Assembly (NCBI GenBank): GCA_038087015.1
Contig: JASBNA010000030.1
Coordinates: 465,685-529,684 of the forward strand
Source of the DNA: Cerrena zonata
Lineage: Eukaryota; Basidiomycota; Agaricomycetes; Polyporales; Cerrenaceae
Direction: 5' to 3'
DNA length: 64,000 nucleotides
Within the stretch, counting starts at the first letter, position 1. Each line of letters starts with the position of its first letter. Below are positions 46,587 to 58,242 of this stretch, in pieces. The notes under the pieces are model-generated. The model searched no databases, had not been told where the DNA came from, and worked only from the letters and a program-made list of their open reading frames with translations. The translations under genes were made by a program, and so were the position numbers.

Positions 46587-49327
46587 CTATCCCCAAAGAG
46601 CATCAGAAATACGAACGGCATCCCCCATCTCTAACACATCATGTACCCTCACAACAGCTGCTCTCTGCTGAACCGCACAACTAACAGCCGCTGCAGTAGC
46701 CCACCCTCTCTCAGCCGGTGCTGTTTCTCTTCCAGCGTAAGAGCTACTCGAGTCGGCTTGGTGGAGAAGCGTCCCTAGGAAAGACTTTCTCGACGTGCCA
46801 ATAAGTTGAGGATATCCGCAAAGGGCATTGCGAGCACCGTCCTTTCGTGTGAAATCTTCGGTGATTGAGGAAGCGTTACGAAGGAGCTCCAAGTTACCGT
46901 CGACTGTTTTGCTGAATCCAATCCCAGGATCGACGATCACCAGCCAACGTCTCAATCCACCTTTACCCTTGACGATAGTGTCTACTTTCTCTCCTAACTC
47001 GACTTTCACAGCTTCGACTACTGCGCCTCTACCGCGTGAGTCAGCGGCGTAGTTGTATGCTGTATAATCCTTGTTGGATGAAGCTTCTCCACGAGAGTGC
47101 ATGAGAATAACCGGCACAGCTAAGTCTCGAGCCACCTGACGGATTTTGAGAAGATGTTTCTTCCCAGATTCTCCGACAGGGTATTCGGGACCAGAGAACG
47201 CGCAAACGTCGTTGATACAATTCGCACCAGCATGAACTGCTTCTTCTGCCACTTCCCACCGGAACGTGTCAACGCTCAATAGGGTCTGTCGCACCTCGAC
47301 ACCAGACCCATCTGACTGATACGACCGAATAGCCTGAACCATTGGTACGACACGAGACATCTCCTCTTCTGCCGAAACAAATGCGGCGCCTGGACGAGTG
47401 GAGTATCCTCCAATGTCGATAATATGTGCCCCGCCCTGTATAGCCGACTGTGCGTACGAGAGACCAGCGGTGATAGTGTTATTTATCCGGCCGTCAGAGA
47501 AGGAGTCGGGAGTTACATTCAAGGTACCCATGATGTAGGTCTTGCGGGGAGATGATGGAGAAATGGGGAACGTCCAGCATTTCGACGTTGATGGAACAGC
47601 AGGTAGGTTGGGTAGTTGTGGGTCAACTTTCTTGGAGACTTGTCCGAGAGGGTACTGAGGGAAGGGAGAGACTTTGTGCATAACCTGTGGCTCTGTCTGC
47701 TTCGAAACTACGTCCGATAGAAGATCTTGGACTTTGAGTTTGGCCACTGGATGAATACAGTCTGGAATCATACTGGAACGGTCTTGTTAGTAAACAATCG
47801 CAATGTATATATAGGTAACGCAACTCGTTCAGTGGACGAAGAACAAATTCCCGTTCCAACATCTTCGGATGTGGGATGACTAGATGTCCTTCCAAATCGT
47901 CGGAGACCCTCTCGTCTAGTGGGCGAGTATCGAGGATTTTCGAGTCAAACAATAGAATATCCAGGTCAATCGCTCGAGGACCATTACGGAACGACGCTAC
48001 TCTTCCAACTATCGATTCGATCTGTTTCAACAGGTTCAGTAGCTCCAGAGGCGAGAGTGTGGTCTCAATCTGTTCCGATCATGAGTGGGAAGCAAGCACA
48101 ACATTAGTGAGACACGGACCAAGCATGCGCAGTTAACGAATTTTGGTTGGTCAGTAACATACATGGGTTCGGTTTCGTACATGAAGCTTGTGTCTACGAT
48201 GGTGATGTTAGCACCTTCGGGCAGGCGGTTATAATGCACGCCAGGGGTCTCCAAAAGTCGGAGTGCGAGTTCGATGTTGTAAAAGCTATCACCGAGGTTG
48301 GAGCCAATAGCTAGAGCGGCTAGATGTTTTGATTCATCCGAAGTCGATAGACCTGTAGCTGTAGCTGTAGCTGAGGCTGTTGGAGGCGGTTCTACGGAGT
48401 TCAAAGTCGTAACGACAGGAGTTTTATAAACAATTCCACCAGAGTAGTGGGGAGCCAAGGAGCCATCTTTGAGTGAACGGGTGATTTCAACTTCGGGGCC
48501 TTCAGCGCAGACTAAGGCACTGTACTTCGACGCCTTGACTGTCACAGAGTCACAATGGTCTTGAAGGAACTCAAGACTCAGACGTGCGACATGTGAAGCT
48601 AGGGCCTCTAGCGTAAGATAGGATGATTTCGTTACATCCTGAGCACAATTTTAATACTCCAGTGTTTAGGAAGATAGAGTGTTATAACAAATTGTAGAAC
48701 CTACGTTTCGGATGCTTCGTTCCAAGTTCCGAAAGGGAAATACAGATGTAGGGCGACTTCTTCGGTGAAATATGAGATCGAACCGCACAAGTTGTGTCTC
48801 CTCCCGCTCACAGTCGTTTATGCCGATGATGGTACGTATTTCCAAGTTGGAAATCGAGAGCTGCTCCACAGAAGGAGCGTCTGCGCTTCTCCTCGCTTCA
48901 GCTTGAATCGCAGTGGTTGCAGGATACAATAACCCTCTAGGCCTTTGTATCTCGAGATGAATATGATGAACATCGTCGTGCTCCTCGAAGGTCCTGTCTC
49001 GAGCGTAGTCAAACAAAGACTCTAAAGAATCAAAGTCTGTGACTTGGCAACTTGTACTAATGGTTTTGGAAACTGAAGAATAGTTAATAGAATGGGTCAA
49101 GTCATCAGTCTCCGCAGTGCGAGCGATATCATGCTTGATTTCTAGCGTGATATTCACAGGTTGTACTTTAGCACTAGGGGACTCCCATTGCGCGCCATCT
49201 GTGAAGGAGGCCATTTGATGGAGGTTTTTGATTCGAATGACATCTGTGCCAGGCCTGGCTTCATAATAAAATAGGTAAATGAAACAAACTAGGTGTGCCA
49301 TAGCATCACTTACGCAGAACTACCCAT
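46587..49327 (-). CDS. FOL1: Trifunctional folate synthesis protein FOL1 (DHNA - HPPK - DHPS)
   Basis: One polypeptide carrying out three steps of folate synthesis: dihydroneopterin aldolase, hydroxymethyl-dihydropterin pyrophosphokinase and dihydropteroate synthase. The start is MGSSARPGTDVIRIKNL, joined over a short intron. The aldolase part has ISNLEIRTIIGINDCEREE. The kinase part has LAIGSNLGDSFYNIELALR, TSFMYETEPMYVTDQPKFVN, GPRAIDLDILLFDSKIL and VIPHPKMLEREFVLRPLNEL. The synthase part has YIMGTLNVTPDSFSDG, HIIDIGGYSTRPGA, VDPGIGFSKT and IGTSRKSFLGTLL, ending RISDALWG. All three active-site sets are present. The domain order is that of yeast FOL1; animals lack the pathway. The start is 181 bases from that of EMC2 on the other strand, so the two share a promoter region. 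Confidence 0.93.
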
Positions 49328-49508
49328 CTTGCTTTCTTGATCTTACAGGCAGAAATGGGAAAAATATGGAGTGAAGGGAAGAGGTACCGAGTAAAGGCGC
49401 GCAAGCTCGTTCCGGACTGTGATCGAGAGTGACGCGAACCACTTCAAACACAGACCTCTGACTCTCGTGCCCGTGTTATAATAATTCTCTATATCATCGT
49501 CTCTCATA

Positions 49509-50705
49509 ATGGAACTTTCAGCCTCATTACAAAAGCTCGGTGCATATATCCCTCGTAAAAATGACAAGTCTCAAGAACTTGTGAACCAGGGTGACTTTCT
49601 ATTGAAGTCATATCTTGCCCAAGGAGACGATGGTGCGTCATGCAAGCAAATGGCCACCGGAAGGATGTAATTAACCTTGGACTTGTCGTCTACTAGGCTG
49701 GGACTCGATAATAAAACTCGTGCTGGCTGCTTTGGACCAAGGGGACGTGGAACTCGCGGACGTACGTTCTCTGAACATCTTTGTACTAACATAAACTTAC
49801 CTTCCCCGAACTTTCAGAAATGTCTGCAGTTAATTTCAGACAAGTTCCAAACATCCCCTAGGGTAGATGTACTCACTGGAATTCGTATGGAGTACTCAGA
49901 GACTCTTGAAACCGCCTTGGCGTACTACAATGATCTGCTCGAAACGGATTCTAGTAATGCGGTATGTTGTACCCAACACCCATTAAATGATATGATGCTC
50001 AATATTATATTCTATCAGGCTATTTGGAGACGAAAGGCATCCGTGCTAAGACGTATGGGAAAGATTGACCAAGCCATCACGGAGCTTTCATCAATGCTGG
50101 ATACTTTCTACACCGAGGTGGAAGGTTGGCTCGAGCTTGCCGATATGTATACCTCTTGCCATCAGTAAGTCTTGTTCACTTGTCATGCATGATATATTAT
50201 CCCAAACAATCTATACAGGTATACATATGCTCTACAATCCCTCTCACACGCGTTACTCCTCGCTCCCCAAAATCCCTTCCACTTCCTCCAATTCGCTGAG
50301 GCAGCATACCTGGCGAGCGACCTTCCTCTGTCATTGAAGATGTTCCTACAAGTTGTGGACATGACAGATGACGATGATGAGGATGTACCACCAAGCGACA
50401 CAATACCGACAGGAATTACCCTACGTGCTTGGTTTGGCGTGAAATTGGTATGTTCTCTCAAAGCAATTTTTGACAATACCTATGTGCTCATCATTTTTTT
50501 GCAGTGCACATACAAGTTACTTACAGAACCTAAACTTGTTCACTCGTCTGCTTCGCAAACACCACCGCCGTCAACTTCGACCATCTCCGCTCTTGACGAA
50601 CTGACAACAGAACGTCTGAGAACAGCGTATCTGAACACAACTCGGGAATCCCCTCCGACAGCTGACAAGGCCTTCATTAACGCCATGGCGCAGATCATTC
50701 AGTAG
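49509..50705 (+). CDS. EMC2: ER membrane protein complex subunit 2 (EMC2), TPR protein
   Basis: The cytosolic TPR scaffold of the complex that inserts tail-anchored and multi-pass proteins into the ER membrane. The start MELSASLQKLGAYIPRKND is followed by TPR-type helices: QGDVELADKCLQLISDKF, RMEYSETLETALAYYNDLLE, IWRRKASVLRRMGKIDQAI, TEVEGWLELADMYTSCHQY and LQFAEAAYLASDLPLSLKMF. The C-terminal part (TLRAWFGVKLCTYKLL) ends MAQIIQ. The FRY-type repeat order and about 300 residues fit EMC2. The introns are short with normal ends. It shares a short upstream region with FOL1. Confidence 0.88.
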
Positions 50706-51106
50706 ACAGTGACGCAGTTCTCAGATCCGCCGTAGTCTTTTAGTGATACCCGCCAATTGATTGGTTCATGGAAACTTGTGTGAATATCGTAAGATGGCAG
50801 GTTGTCCAGGGTCTCCAGGGCTTCACACAGCAATCCAAACGGATACAACAAACTTATCCTTGAGAAATATGAATACAATCCTGGATCACAACAGATATTT
50901 GAGAGGCCCTGAGTCATAGATGTATACGTGGGGCATATGCGAGCGTAGAGAAAACATGGGATAGCAGAGCGTGAGCGCGAATGCAATGGGTGAATGGGAC
51001 TCCTCCAATCGACCTGACTCCTTCACTCGGAGCCGGAAGCGGCTAGTGAGGCCGCTATGTAGACGACGCCTATGCGCCGATGAGTACTTCCCGGTAGGGT
51101 AGCATT
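50706..51106. other. Convergent intergenic region, EMC2 / eS30
   Basis: Only 3' ends face this stretch; no gene seen. Confidence 0.4.
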
Positions 51107-51673
51107 TTACTTCTCGGGGTTGGCATTCCTGGAGGAGGGAGTTTGTCAGTAAAGAGTAATAAAGAGGGTGTTGGGAAGAGAGCAAGAGTCAGATAGGAGC
51201 GAAAGACAAGATGTTTGTTTATCAACACAATTGATTCAGTGTGAACTATGCAAGTATATGGTATCATCACGAAGGGTTTGCTGGTAGCATTGGTTGCATG
51301 CACGTTGATCGATCCACGGAGAGAGGGAAAGAGCAACGCCGCAAGCCGAGGTCTTCTGGGGGAAAATGAAATACTCACATTCTGCGTTTGCCACCAGGGA
51401 GAGTGGTGACATTCACGAATCTAGAAAGGGTGTCGATCAGTAACATATTTTCAAAAAAAAAGGTCATAGGTTCGGGGACATACCTGCGGTTGTAGAGAAT
51501 GCGCTTCTTAGCACGGCCCTTGGGGACCTTCTTCTTCTCCTGCTTGTCGACCTTGGGGGTCTGAGACTTGACTTTGCCGGCACGGGCGAGAGATCCGTGA
51601 ACTAGACGAACATCGTGGGTAAGTAAGAAGACATCGAGCGCAACGGCGACAAGGAGCAAAGACCTTTTCCCAT
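51107..51673 (-). CDS. RPS30: 40S ribosomal protein eS30
   Basis: Small basic protein of the 40S subunit, 63 residues in four exons. Exon 1 is only ATGGGAAAAG; after the first intron the frame reads [20 protein letters not shown], then [20 protein letters not shown]. An intron splits the Arg before [14 protein letters not shown], and the last exon gives NANPEK and the stop at 51107. Length and sequence match eS30. There is no ubiquitin-like leader, unlike the animal FAU fusion but as in other fungi. The last intron, 51129-51378 (250 bases), is several times longer than the usual 50-60 here and carries the snoRNA listed next. Confidence 0.95.
51182..51281 (-). ncRNA. Box C/D snoRNA in the last intron of the eS30 gene, two 25S rRNA guides
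   Basis: On the minus strand a 100-nt unit has box C GTGATGA (51264-51270), box D' CTGA (51236-51239), box C' GTTGATAA (51219-51226) and box D CTGA (51189-51192). GCAA and TTGC at the ends can pair as a terminal stem. Before box D the guide GTCTTTCGCTCCTAT pairs over 15 bases, with one G-U, with the conserved 25S segment ATAGGGGCGAAAGAC; the fifth-base rule points to a G that I take to be yeast Gm908. Before box D' the guide GCATAGTTCAC is an 11-base complement of GTGAACTATGC in 25S, the yeast Gm805/Am807 area. rRNA sequences and site numbers are from memory. Ribosomal protein introns are common snoRNA hosts. It would direct 2'-O-methylation with fibrillarin in the nucleolus. Confidence 0.85.
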
Positions 51674-52981
51674 ATTGTCTTGAGGTTGCCGGAGCTGTTG
51701 TCGACGGTGTTGGTGAAGGGCTTGCGAGGTCCTGTACAGAACCTACCAAACAAAGTTTACTTTTTCAATCTCCGCTCGAAACCTGTGTCTGACATAATAC
51801 AAGCGCTTAAACGCTTGCTTCCACTCTCCACGCTCGAAATGGCAGCCTTCGAGTTCAGCACAAATTCGTCATGGACTTGTGTATAGCGGTGATCCATTCT
51901 CAACGCTCTGTCTTTATTGAACTGTATGTACTCGGGGTAGCTCTTGGAGTACATACTGGAATTAACCTTGTGCAGACTAACATGCCGTCCTTAGAACATG
52001 AGCGCGTTTCAAGTGCATCGTAGATCGACGGAGGTACCGACTACTTAGCAACCTTTAGCAACGCGCTACTAGCTAGCTTATCCTAAGGAACCAGATATCC
52101 CCTATCTCACCGGAATCCTACTCTTCCCACTCTCTAATCTGTTGCTAGTGTCGCCCCAACTCAATTAATCTTCATACTGTCATGTCACGATCATGTCAAT
52201 GCCCAAGTCGTGATCGTAACCTGAGAACATACTCACTAACTTCTGTATCCTCTCAGGCTCAAACATAGCTAATTCTTACGCGAAACGTAGCTGGGTATAG
52301 CAGCGTTATGGACTCACAGCTACTATCAGGAGGTACAGTCACTCGCAGGAGTTGGAATGCTCAATGTCGTAGACCCCTCTCAGTCCCGGTCCGGTCTTCA
52401 TCCAGCGACTTAATACGGGTAACATAAATTTATCCCCTTATTCCAGTTGGGGATCTCCTAATGCGCCCATGCCGGAATGTCAATCTTGACGTTAGTGAGC
52501 GGTGACGACACCACCAATCTCGTCGTGTGAACTCACCATCGACTATCTCAGCTTCCCTCCCAAACAGCTCCAACCCAAACCTCGATAACTCTGCATTTCT
52601 CTTGTTTGGTATGCAGTCGATCTGGTCTCACAGGGTATTCCACGAAGGTCGCTCTCGAATGTTTCCAATTGCGGAAGGCAGCATTTCGCATTTATCCTGA
52701 TGTCTTTGCTTAGCACACCCTGGGCGAGATGGACTAGGGCGCACAACCCTTATCATGACGCGTCAAATAAACCTGTCTGAAACAACTGTTGATCTCGAAG
52801 AATGGATGCGCTCAAGCACACGCTACTCCATCACGAGCGGCTTGCGACTTTGTTAAAGATGAGCATGCCATGGTGTTCAACTCGTTGGCAACCGTCTGTG
52901 GATTCTTTGCCTCCTCTCACTTCAGTCATTCTTTATTTCTTCTTCTCGGTGTGGACACATCCATTCTTTTGACGTGCAAAT
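51674..52981. other. Divergent intergenic region between eS30 and the GH71 gene
   Basis: About 1.3 kb with no supported gene. It includes the eS30 promoter on the left. A longer open frame from 52789 overlaps the GH71 start in another frame and is not taken as coding. Confidence 0.4.
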
Positions 52982-54771
52982 ATGCTTTCGTCTACAGCCC
53001 GATTTGGTTGGGCTGCTGTTCTTTTGAACCTTACTTTCTTTGCAACTTCGGTATTGGCTGTGGCCTTACCGCTACCCCTTGTCGAATCGCGTCCCGTTTT
53101 TACTGCGGCACATCTTCCTGCTCATAACCACTCTTCTCATACTCCTCAGCTCTCAGTACCCGGCGCACATAATGGACCTCCCGCGCTCATTCACCACCGG
53201 ATGACCCGCCGTGCGACCAATGCTCCTGCCGTATCTGGTGAAAAATTGGTGTTCGCTCATTTTATGGTTGGCTTCTCTTACTCCTACGGTGTCGGTGATT
53301 GGGAAAGAGGTAAACACCTGACCTTTGGAATTTATCATTGCATACTAAAAATATCTCATTCGACGGCAGATATGTCACTTGCCAAATCCAAAGGCATCGA
53401 TGCCTTTGCTCTCAACCTCGGCTCAGACTCCTGGCAGCCCGGACAAATCTCCAACGCCTACAATGCCGCGCAAAACGTCGGTTTCAAAGTATTTTTATCG
53501 TTTGATATGACCTCCTTCGGATGTCAAGGTGCTGGAGACGTCAACGTCATTCGAGGATACGTTCATGATTATAGTGGACATCCTGCCCAGCTACAAATAG
53601 ATGGCAAGATGTACGTAACAACGTTCGCTGGAGAGTCATGTACCTTCGGTACGGGAGATGTGAACCAAGGATGGTTGAATGCTGTCAAGAATAACTCGCC
53701 TCCGACATATTTCGTACCTGCGTTCTTTATTGATCCTGGTGCTACGGGTGGTTATAGCGTATTGGATGGTATCTTCAGCGTGAGTAATCAAATATCAGGT
53801 GTCGACGGTGACTTACTGTGGGGTAACTTTTAGTGGAATTCAGCCTGGCCTAGAGGTAACTCTGATATCACCTTCGACCAAGATCAAGCTTACATCAACG
53901 GCCTCGGTGGTCGAAGCTACATGGCTGGTGTCTCGCCGTGGTTCTTTGTAGTAAGCCCTTATCCGAATCGAGGTTCTCGTTGTACTCACAGACAATTATT
54001 GCAGCACTACCCTGGTAAAAACTTCATCTACCGTGGAGACGACTGGCTCTGGGCCGAACGTTGGGAACTCCTCGTACAACACCGCGACTCTACTCCCTTC
54101 GCCCAGATCATCTCCTGGAACGACTATTCCGAGTCTCATTACATCGGCCCTGTCGACGGTACCCAACCAGGGTCCCAAGGCTGGGTAGACGGATATGATC
54201 ATCAAGGTTTGATACAAATACATTTGCTCTTATCCACAAGTACAGGTTGCTTAACGACTATTTCTACTTCTTCTATTTTTATATCCGATAGCTTGGCTCG
54301 ACCTTATGCAATATTACATCTCCGCCTACAAGACCGGCTCGTATCCTGCTATCGGTAAAGACCGTATCTTCCTTTGGGGTCGTTTGTACCCCGCGGGTGC
54401 AGATGCACCGGATGGTGTCGGCAAACCAGATAATTGGCAATGGGTATGTATTACATCAATACTCTTGGCCTTATTTTCTGTAATCTCAATAATCTCACAT
54501 GACCTCATAGACTGAAGACTATCTGTGGGCCATCGTACTGCTCACATCGCCTGCCCAGGTTACGCTTTCCTGCGGTCCTAGCTTGCAGACGTTCTCTGTC
54601 GGTGGTGGCTTATCCAAGCTCAAACTTCCCCTTACCGGGAGCTGTAGTGTGACCTCACAAATTACACGTACTGGCTTCACAGCCTTGAACTTTGCTCCCT
54701 CCGGCTTCGATTTCAAAACGAACCCACCTTCATATAATTTTAACACCTTCGTGGCTGCATCACCGGCTTAA
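52982..54771 (+). CDS. Secreted GH71 alpha-1,3-glucanase (mutanase)
   Basis: Breaks alpha-1,3-glucan, a fungal wall polymer, outside the cell or in its own wall. A signal peptide with the hydrophobic core AAVLLNLTFFATSVLAVALP is followed by a short His/Ser-rich linker. The catalytic domain begins KLVFAHFMVGFSYSYGVGDW and continues AKSKGIDAFALNLGSDSWQP, FKVFLSFDMTSFGCQGAGDV, YVTTFAGESCTFG, YFVPAFFIDPGA, WNSAWPRGNSDITF and YMAGVSPWFF. It goes on with YRGDDWLWAERWELL, IISWNDYSESHYIGPV and TGSYPAIGKDRIFLWGRLYP. These are landmark GH71 segments, including the acidic DDW and WNDYSES motifs. A small beta-rich C-terminal part ends NFNTFVAASPA; no CBM24 repeat is seen. Seven or so exons; appears complete. 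Confidence 0.92.
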
Positions 54772-55137
54772 CAGTCTGTATCAGCCTGCTAGGCATATCT
54801 CGAACGTGCGTCGCCTTAGTATACCTTAGTATATGTCCTTTGTTGTAGAATACTTCATAATATTTCGTGCATAACGTATTACCTTAGCTTGTATAGATGT
54901 ACGCTATACTGATCGTTTCCGGAATACATCCGACTATGAGTCTGCACTTAGGATTCATGCACAAAGAGAATACCATCAAGAGCAATATATTGTGGATCGA
55001 CCTGTCCTAGGTTCAATCCTCCACTGCATGCAAGGGTTAACAAAAGTACATGCTAAAAACTCAAGTCCGCGTAGTACACAAAGCGTATCATGTCCGAAAA
55101 AAGTCCCAAATGAGTGATGACATCATGTTCGACATGA
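54772..55137. other. Convergent intergenic region, GH71 / HsbA-like
   Basis: Only 3' ends face this stretch; no gene seen. Confidence 0.4.
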
Positions 55138-55760
55138 TTACTTGCAGTTGGAAACAACACCTTCACCAGCTGTGCCAGCTGAAGTCAACTGGGTTTGAAG
55201 CTTGTCGAGGTTCGAAGTGACAGTGGGGTCGGTGCTAAACAATCCACCTCAGCGATCAATACTGGAGAAATTGAATTAAGATGGACATACGAGTTGATGC
55301 TAGCTAAAGCCGTTCCAGCCGCAGTCAAACCGTCGGCAACTTGCTGACGAGCGTCAGCAGGAGCTGCTTGGCCAGTGAAAAGGGATTTGGCAATGGTAGC
55401 GATACCAGCCTGTGCATTGCTAAGACCGTCGCTAACAGCGCTGATGCCCTGCGAGCCGGCGGGGTCACTAGGGCATTCTCGTTAGTAGATATCTTGAAAG
55501 GTACAACCGGTTAGACTTACGATCCCAATTGAGTAGTGAGTGTTTGGGTGGTCTTCTTTGCCTGGGCGAGGTCGCTGACGATCTTGATACGGTCAAGGTT
55601 GCACTGCAAGTTACCAATCTGACGTGTGGCGAGAGGAGCTATATACGGTGGCCAGTTGTTAGAAAGTTTATATAGGAATAGTGGAGAAAATAGACATACC
55701 GGCTTGAACGAAGACAGCGCTCAAAGCAACGAAAAGAACGAAGATGATGCGAGACAACAT
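55138..55760 (-). CDS. HsbA-like secreted hydrophobic-surface-binding protein
   Basis: Small secreted protein of four exons. The signal peptide is MLSRIIFVLFVALSAVFVQA, followed by a mature part starting APLATRQIGNLQCNLDRIKI. Helical, Ala/Thr-rich segments follow: SDLAQAKKTTQTLTTQLGS, AVSDGLSNAQAGIATIAKSL, QVADGLTAAGTALASINS and TSNLDKLQTQLTSAG. The end is EGVVSNCK, with a cysteine near each end. Size and composition match the HsbA family, whose founder binds hydrophobic surfaces and recruits hydrolases such as cutinase. Here that role is inferred. A good TATA box lies upstream. Confidence 0.83.
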
Positions 55761-55891
55761 GATGAAAACTTGAGTTAGAGTGAAGAACGAAAGCGAGGTC
55801 TACTCGAGGAGGTCAAAGACACCAGGTCAAAGCAGCTCAGCTGAAGGTAAGTCCGGGATGAGGATGAGGATAATGGGTCGATCATGTAGGT

Positions 55892-55899
55892 CTTTTATA
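55892..55899 (-). promoter_or_regulatory. TATA box of the HsbA-like gene
   Basis: TATAAAAG on the minus strand, 132-139 bases before the ATG at 55760. Strong TATA boxes fit a highly expressed, regulated secreted protein. Confidence 0.6.
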
Positions 55900-56684
55900 T
55901 GTACAATTCGGCTACTACGCGGCGGAACAGGACGAATTAGCAAGATGCGAGCGTGACCTCTAGTTTCAGTTCAAGAAGCTAGCAACTGTCGTATTCCTAA
56001 AACAGAATTGATGTTTCGAAATCGCCTTTGGAAACGGAAATGAGACGCTAGATGATAACTGAGGGTATCTGATTCTCTGGGTATTGCATTTGTTGCCGTC
56101 CTGGGAAAGTCCGTTCTTTGTTTGTGCCCTGCGTACTGTGCCACTGTTAGAAGTGGTGCTTCTTAACTTTGGATTGATGATCCAATTGTAAGATGGCTCG
56201 TATACGTTTTATCTGTCGTGTACAGACCGGATAGACCGGTGAAGGACAGCTTTCAGCAGTTTTGACAAGTGAGGGTGCTATTAGTTAGTGACCGCAGAGG
56301 TGGAACATGTCCATTTCCCTGGAAACGACCGCATGGGGTATGCATCAGCACAGGTCGTTGAAGAGAGCATCCACTTATCCGCCATGATGCAAACTCAACG
56401 AGTATTCTCACCAACTTTTCAAAAAGGAGCCATCAGAACATCACCGTTTGCTAATCCCGTACGTACAGATACGTACACAATCTGAGTACTCGGAGTGCCC
56501 AAGTGGGACGGTACAAACCGCCATTTCGGAAACTCCTTGCTTGACGAGAGGATCAGGCAGTGCAAGCGTCTACCGGACCTCCTTTCCCTCTACCGTCACG
56601 TACTAACAAGTATTCTAGGTTGTGCCTTATTACACTTCTTTAATTCAATTCCATACATGTCCTCATGGTATTGACCATGCACAC

Positions 56685-58024
56685 GGGTGCAATTGGGTTG
56701 CAAAGGAACCAAAAAGGGTGTCGCCGTGCTGGTATTTCTTTCAGACTTCGCCGTCAGGCCAATGTTGTGGTGAGTCGTTGCGAAAGCTCTGAAGGCTCTA
56801 CCCAATACCGGTCACCTGTGACTTGTCAAGTTCACTATAGGTTCATCTTGATAATACTTCATTATACTAGTGGTACATCCCTATAACCCCGTACCCACTT
56901 CATTATGAGATACGCAAACTTACTCTCTACTTAACAAATTCACAGCCTACGGCGGTTGCTTCTCCCGATGGAACCAGCGTACCTCCGCCGAGAGTAGAAC
57001 TTAGGTTGTCAGATTGGAAGATTGTTTGACATAGTCCCTTGGTTGAAGAATCGCCGCTGGGCGTCTTCGATGTCGTCACGACAAGCGGTCGTTGGAACGG
57101 GTGCAATTCCCTCAAACAAATCACAATAATGTGTTCGGGTGCAGTAGCTAACTTATCTGGGTAAATAACCAAGTTGGAACTGACCCGACCTAGGTGCTCT
57201 AGAATATCTTTCACGCACTTGAATTGTAGCGAGGCCTTTCTGCACCCTTCTGCACCCTTGTTGTTACTTTCTGACGGTCACACCGAAGGGTATTGCTAAG
57301 GTCGGGTGCAATCATTTTTTCCCTTTGTCGATTTCACCCATTACTCGAAGGTGGCATACAAACCAACTCCTGTTTCTTATGCTTGCGACAGGATGTGATC
57401 CTCCTTCTGTTGAATTTTTTCAAGCCCCCAACACGCGGGTCGGGGTGGAAACACGCTGCCTTAGTGTGAAACTTTTGATGTCCATCTGTAAATATAGTAT
57501 GTCTATACCGGATCCACATGTTACTGATACTAACTATACTAAGTACGGTAGACACCCTTAAGATCAGTGGCTCCGTTCTATGAATGAAGGAGAACCTGAA
57601 CGCCGAACAGACTCAGTCAAGCTTGTCCTCTATGACCTTCAATGCGACGACGAAATTGCACGAATAGGACAGCTACATATTGGTACCGGGGATATCTTGC
57701 TCGGGCCAGTGGAATGTTGTGACGGCTCTCGATAAACACGCTTTTGACATGACGTGCACTTCAAATACTATGAAACCATACGCAATCCGAACGAGAGGCG
57801 TATCATGTTTATCTATTGCTTCAGGTTGACACCGACATCGACCTCGACAACCCCGCTCTTCCCGAGATCAGGCTTCTACCCACTATCAACGAGTAATCCC
57901 CATACCGACAAGCCGAGGAGTGCATTTGTGACAGACCAATCTATACGGGTACTATACCTATCTTTTCAATTGCTTGTAAGGTAGTTTGTTTTCCCCCGAA
58001 ATAAAAGGAAGGGTGTTTGCACCC
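56685..58024. repeat. Cluster of GGGTGCA heptamers in a gene-free stretch (possible transposon remnant)
   Basis: GGGTGCA occurs at 56685, 57099, 57137 and 57304, and as TGCACCC at 57241, 57251 and 58018: seven copies in 1.34 kb, where about 0.2 would be expected by chance. Mixed orientation recalls the short subterminal motifs that DNA-transposon enzymes bind. No transposase frame or clear terminal inverted repeat was found. The whole stretch 55900-58242 has no supported gene. Confidence 0.45.
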
Positions 58025-58242
58025 GTTCTACCCGCCGCCTGCCTAGTAAGAATTTGCAATCGTTAATCCTGACTTTTGCGCGGTGAGTCGGTGTCAAATC
58101 TCTCTTCCGTATGTATGTCAAAGTCTGAGTGGAATTTACAGGCACTCATTGACAACCGTAAATAATATAATGTGACACAATAGGTTTCCAGTGATACTGA
58201 AACGAACGAGGTAACAACCCTCTTTCAAATAATAAAAAACAA

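Noticed and set aside
51508..51753. Ubiquitin-like leader fused to eS30 as in animal FAU
   Set aside because: The upstream frame has no ubiquitin-like sequence, and the ten-base first exon ATGGGAAAAG gives the usual eS30 N-terminus.
52789..53127. Longer open frame overlapping the GH71 start
   Set aside because: It is in another frame from the catalytic domain. The ATG at 52982 gives a proper signal peptide and leads straight into the GH71 sequence.
55008..55030. tRNA-like T-loop GGTTCAATCC
   Set aside because: The flanking bases do not form the five-pair T stem and no acceptor stem or anticodon arm surrounds it.
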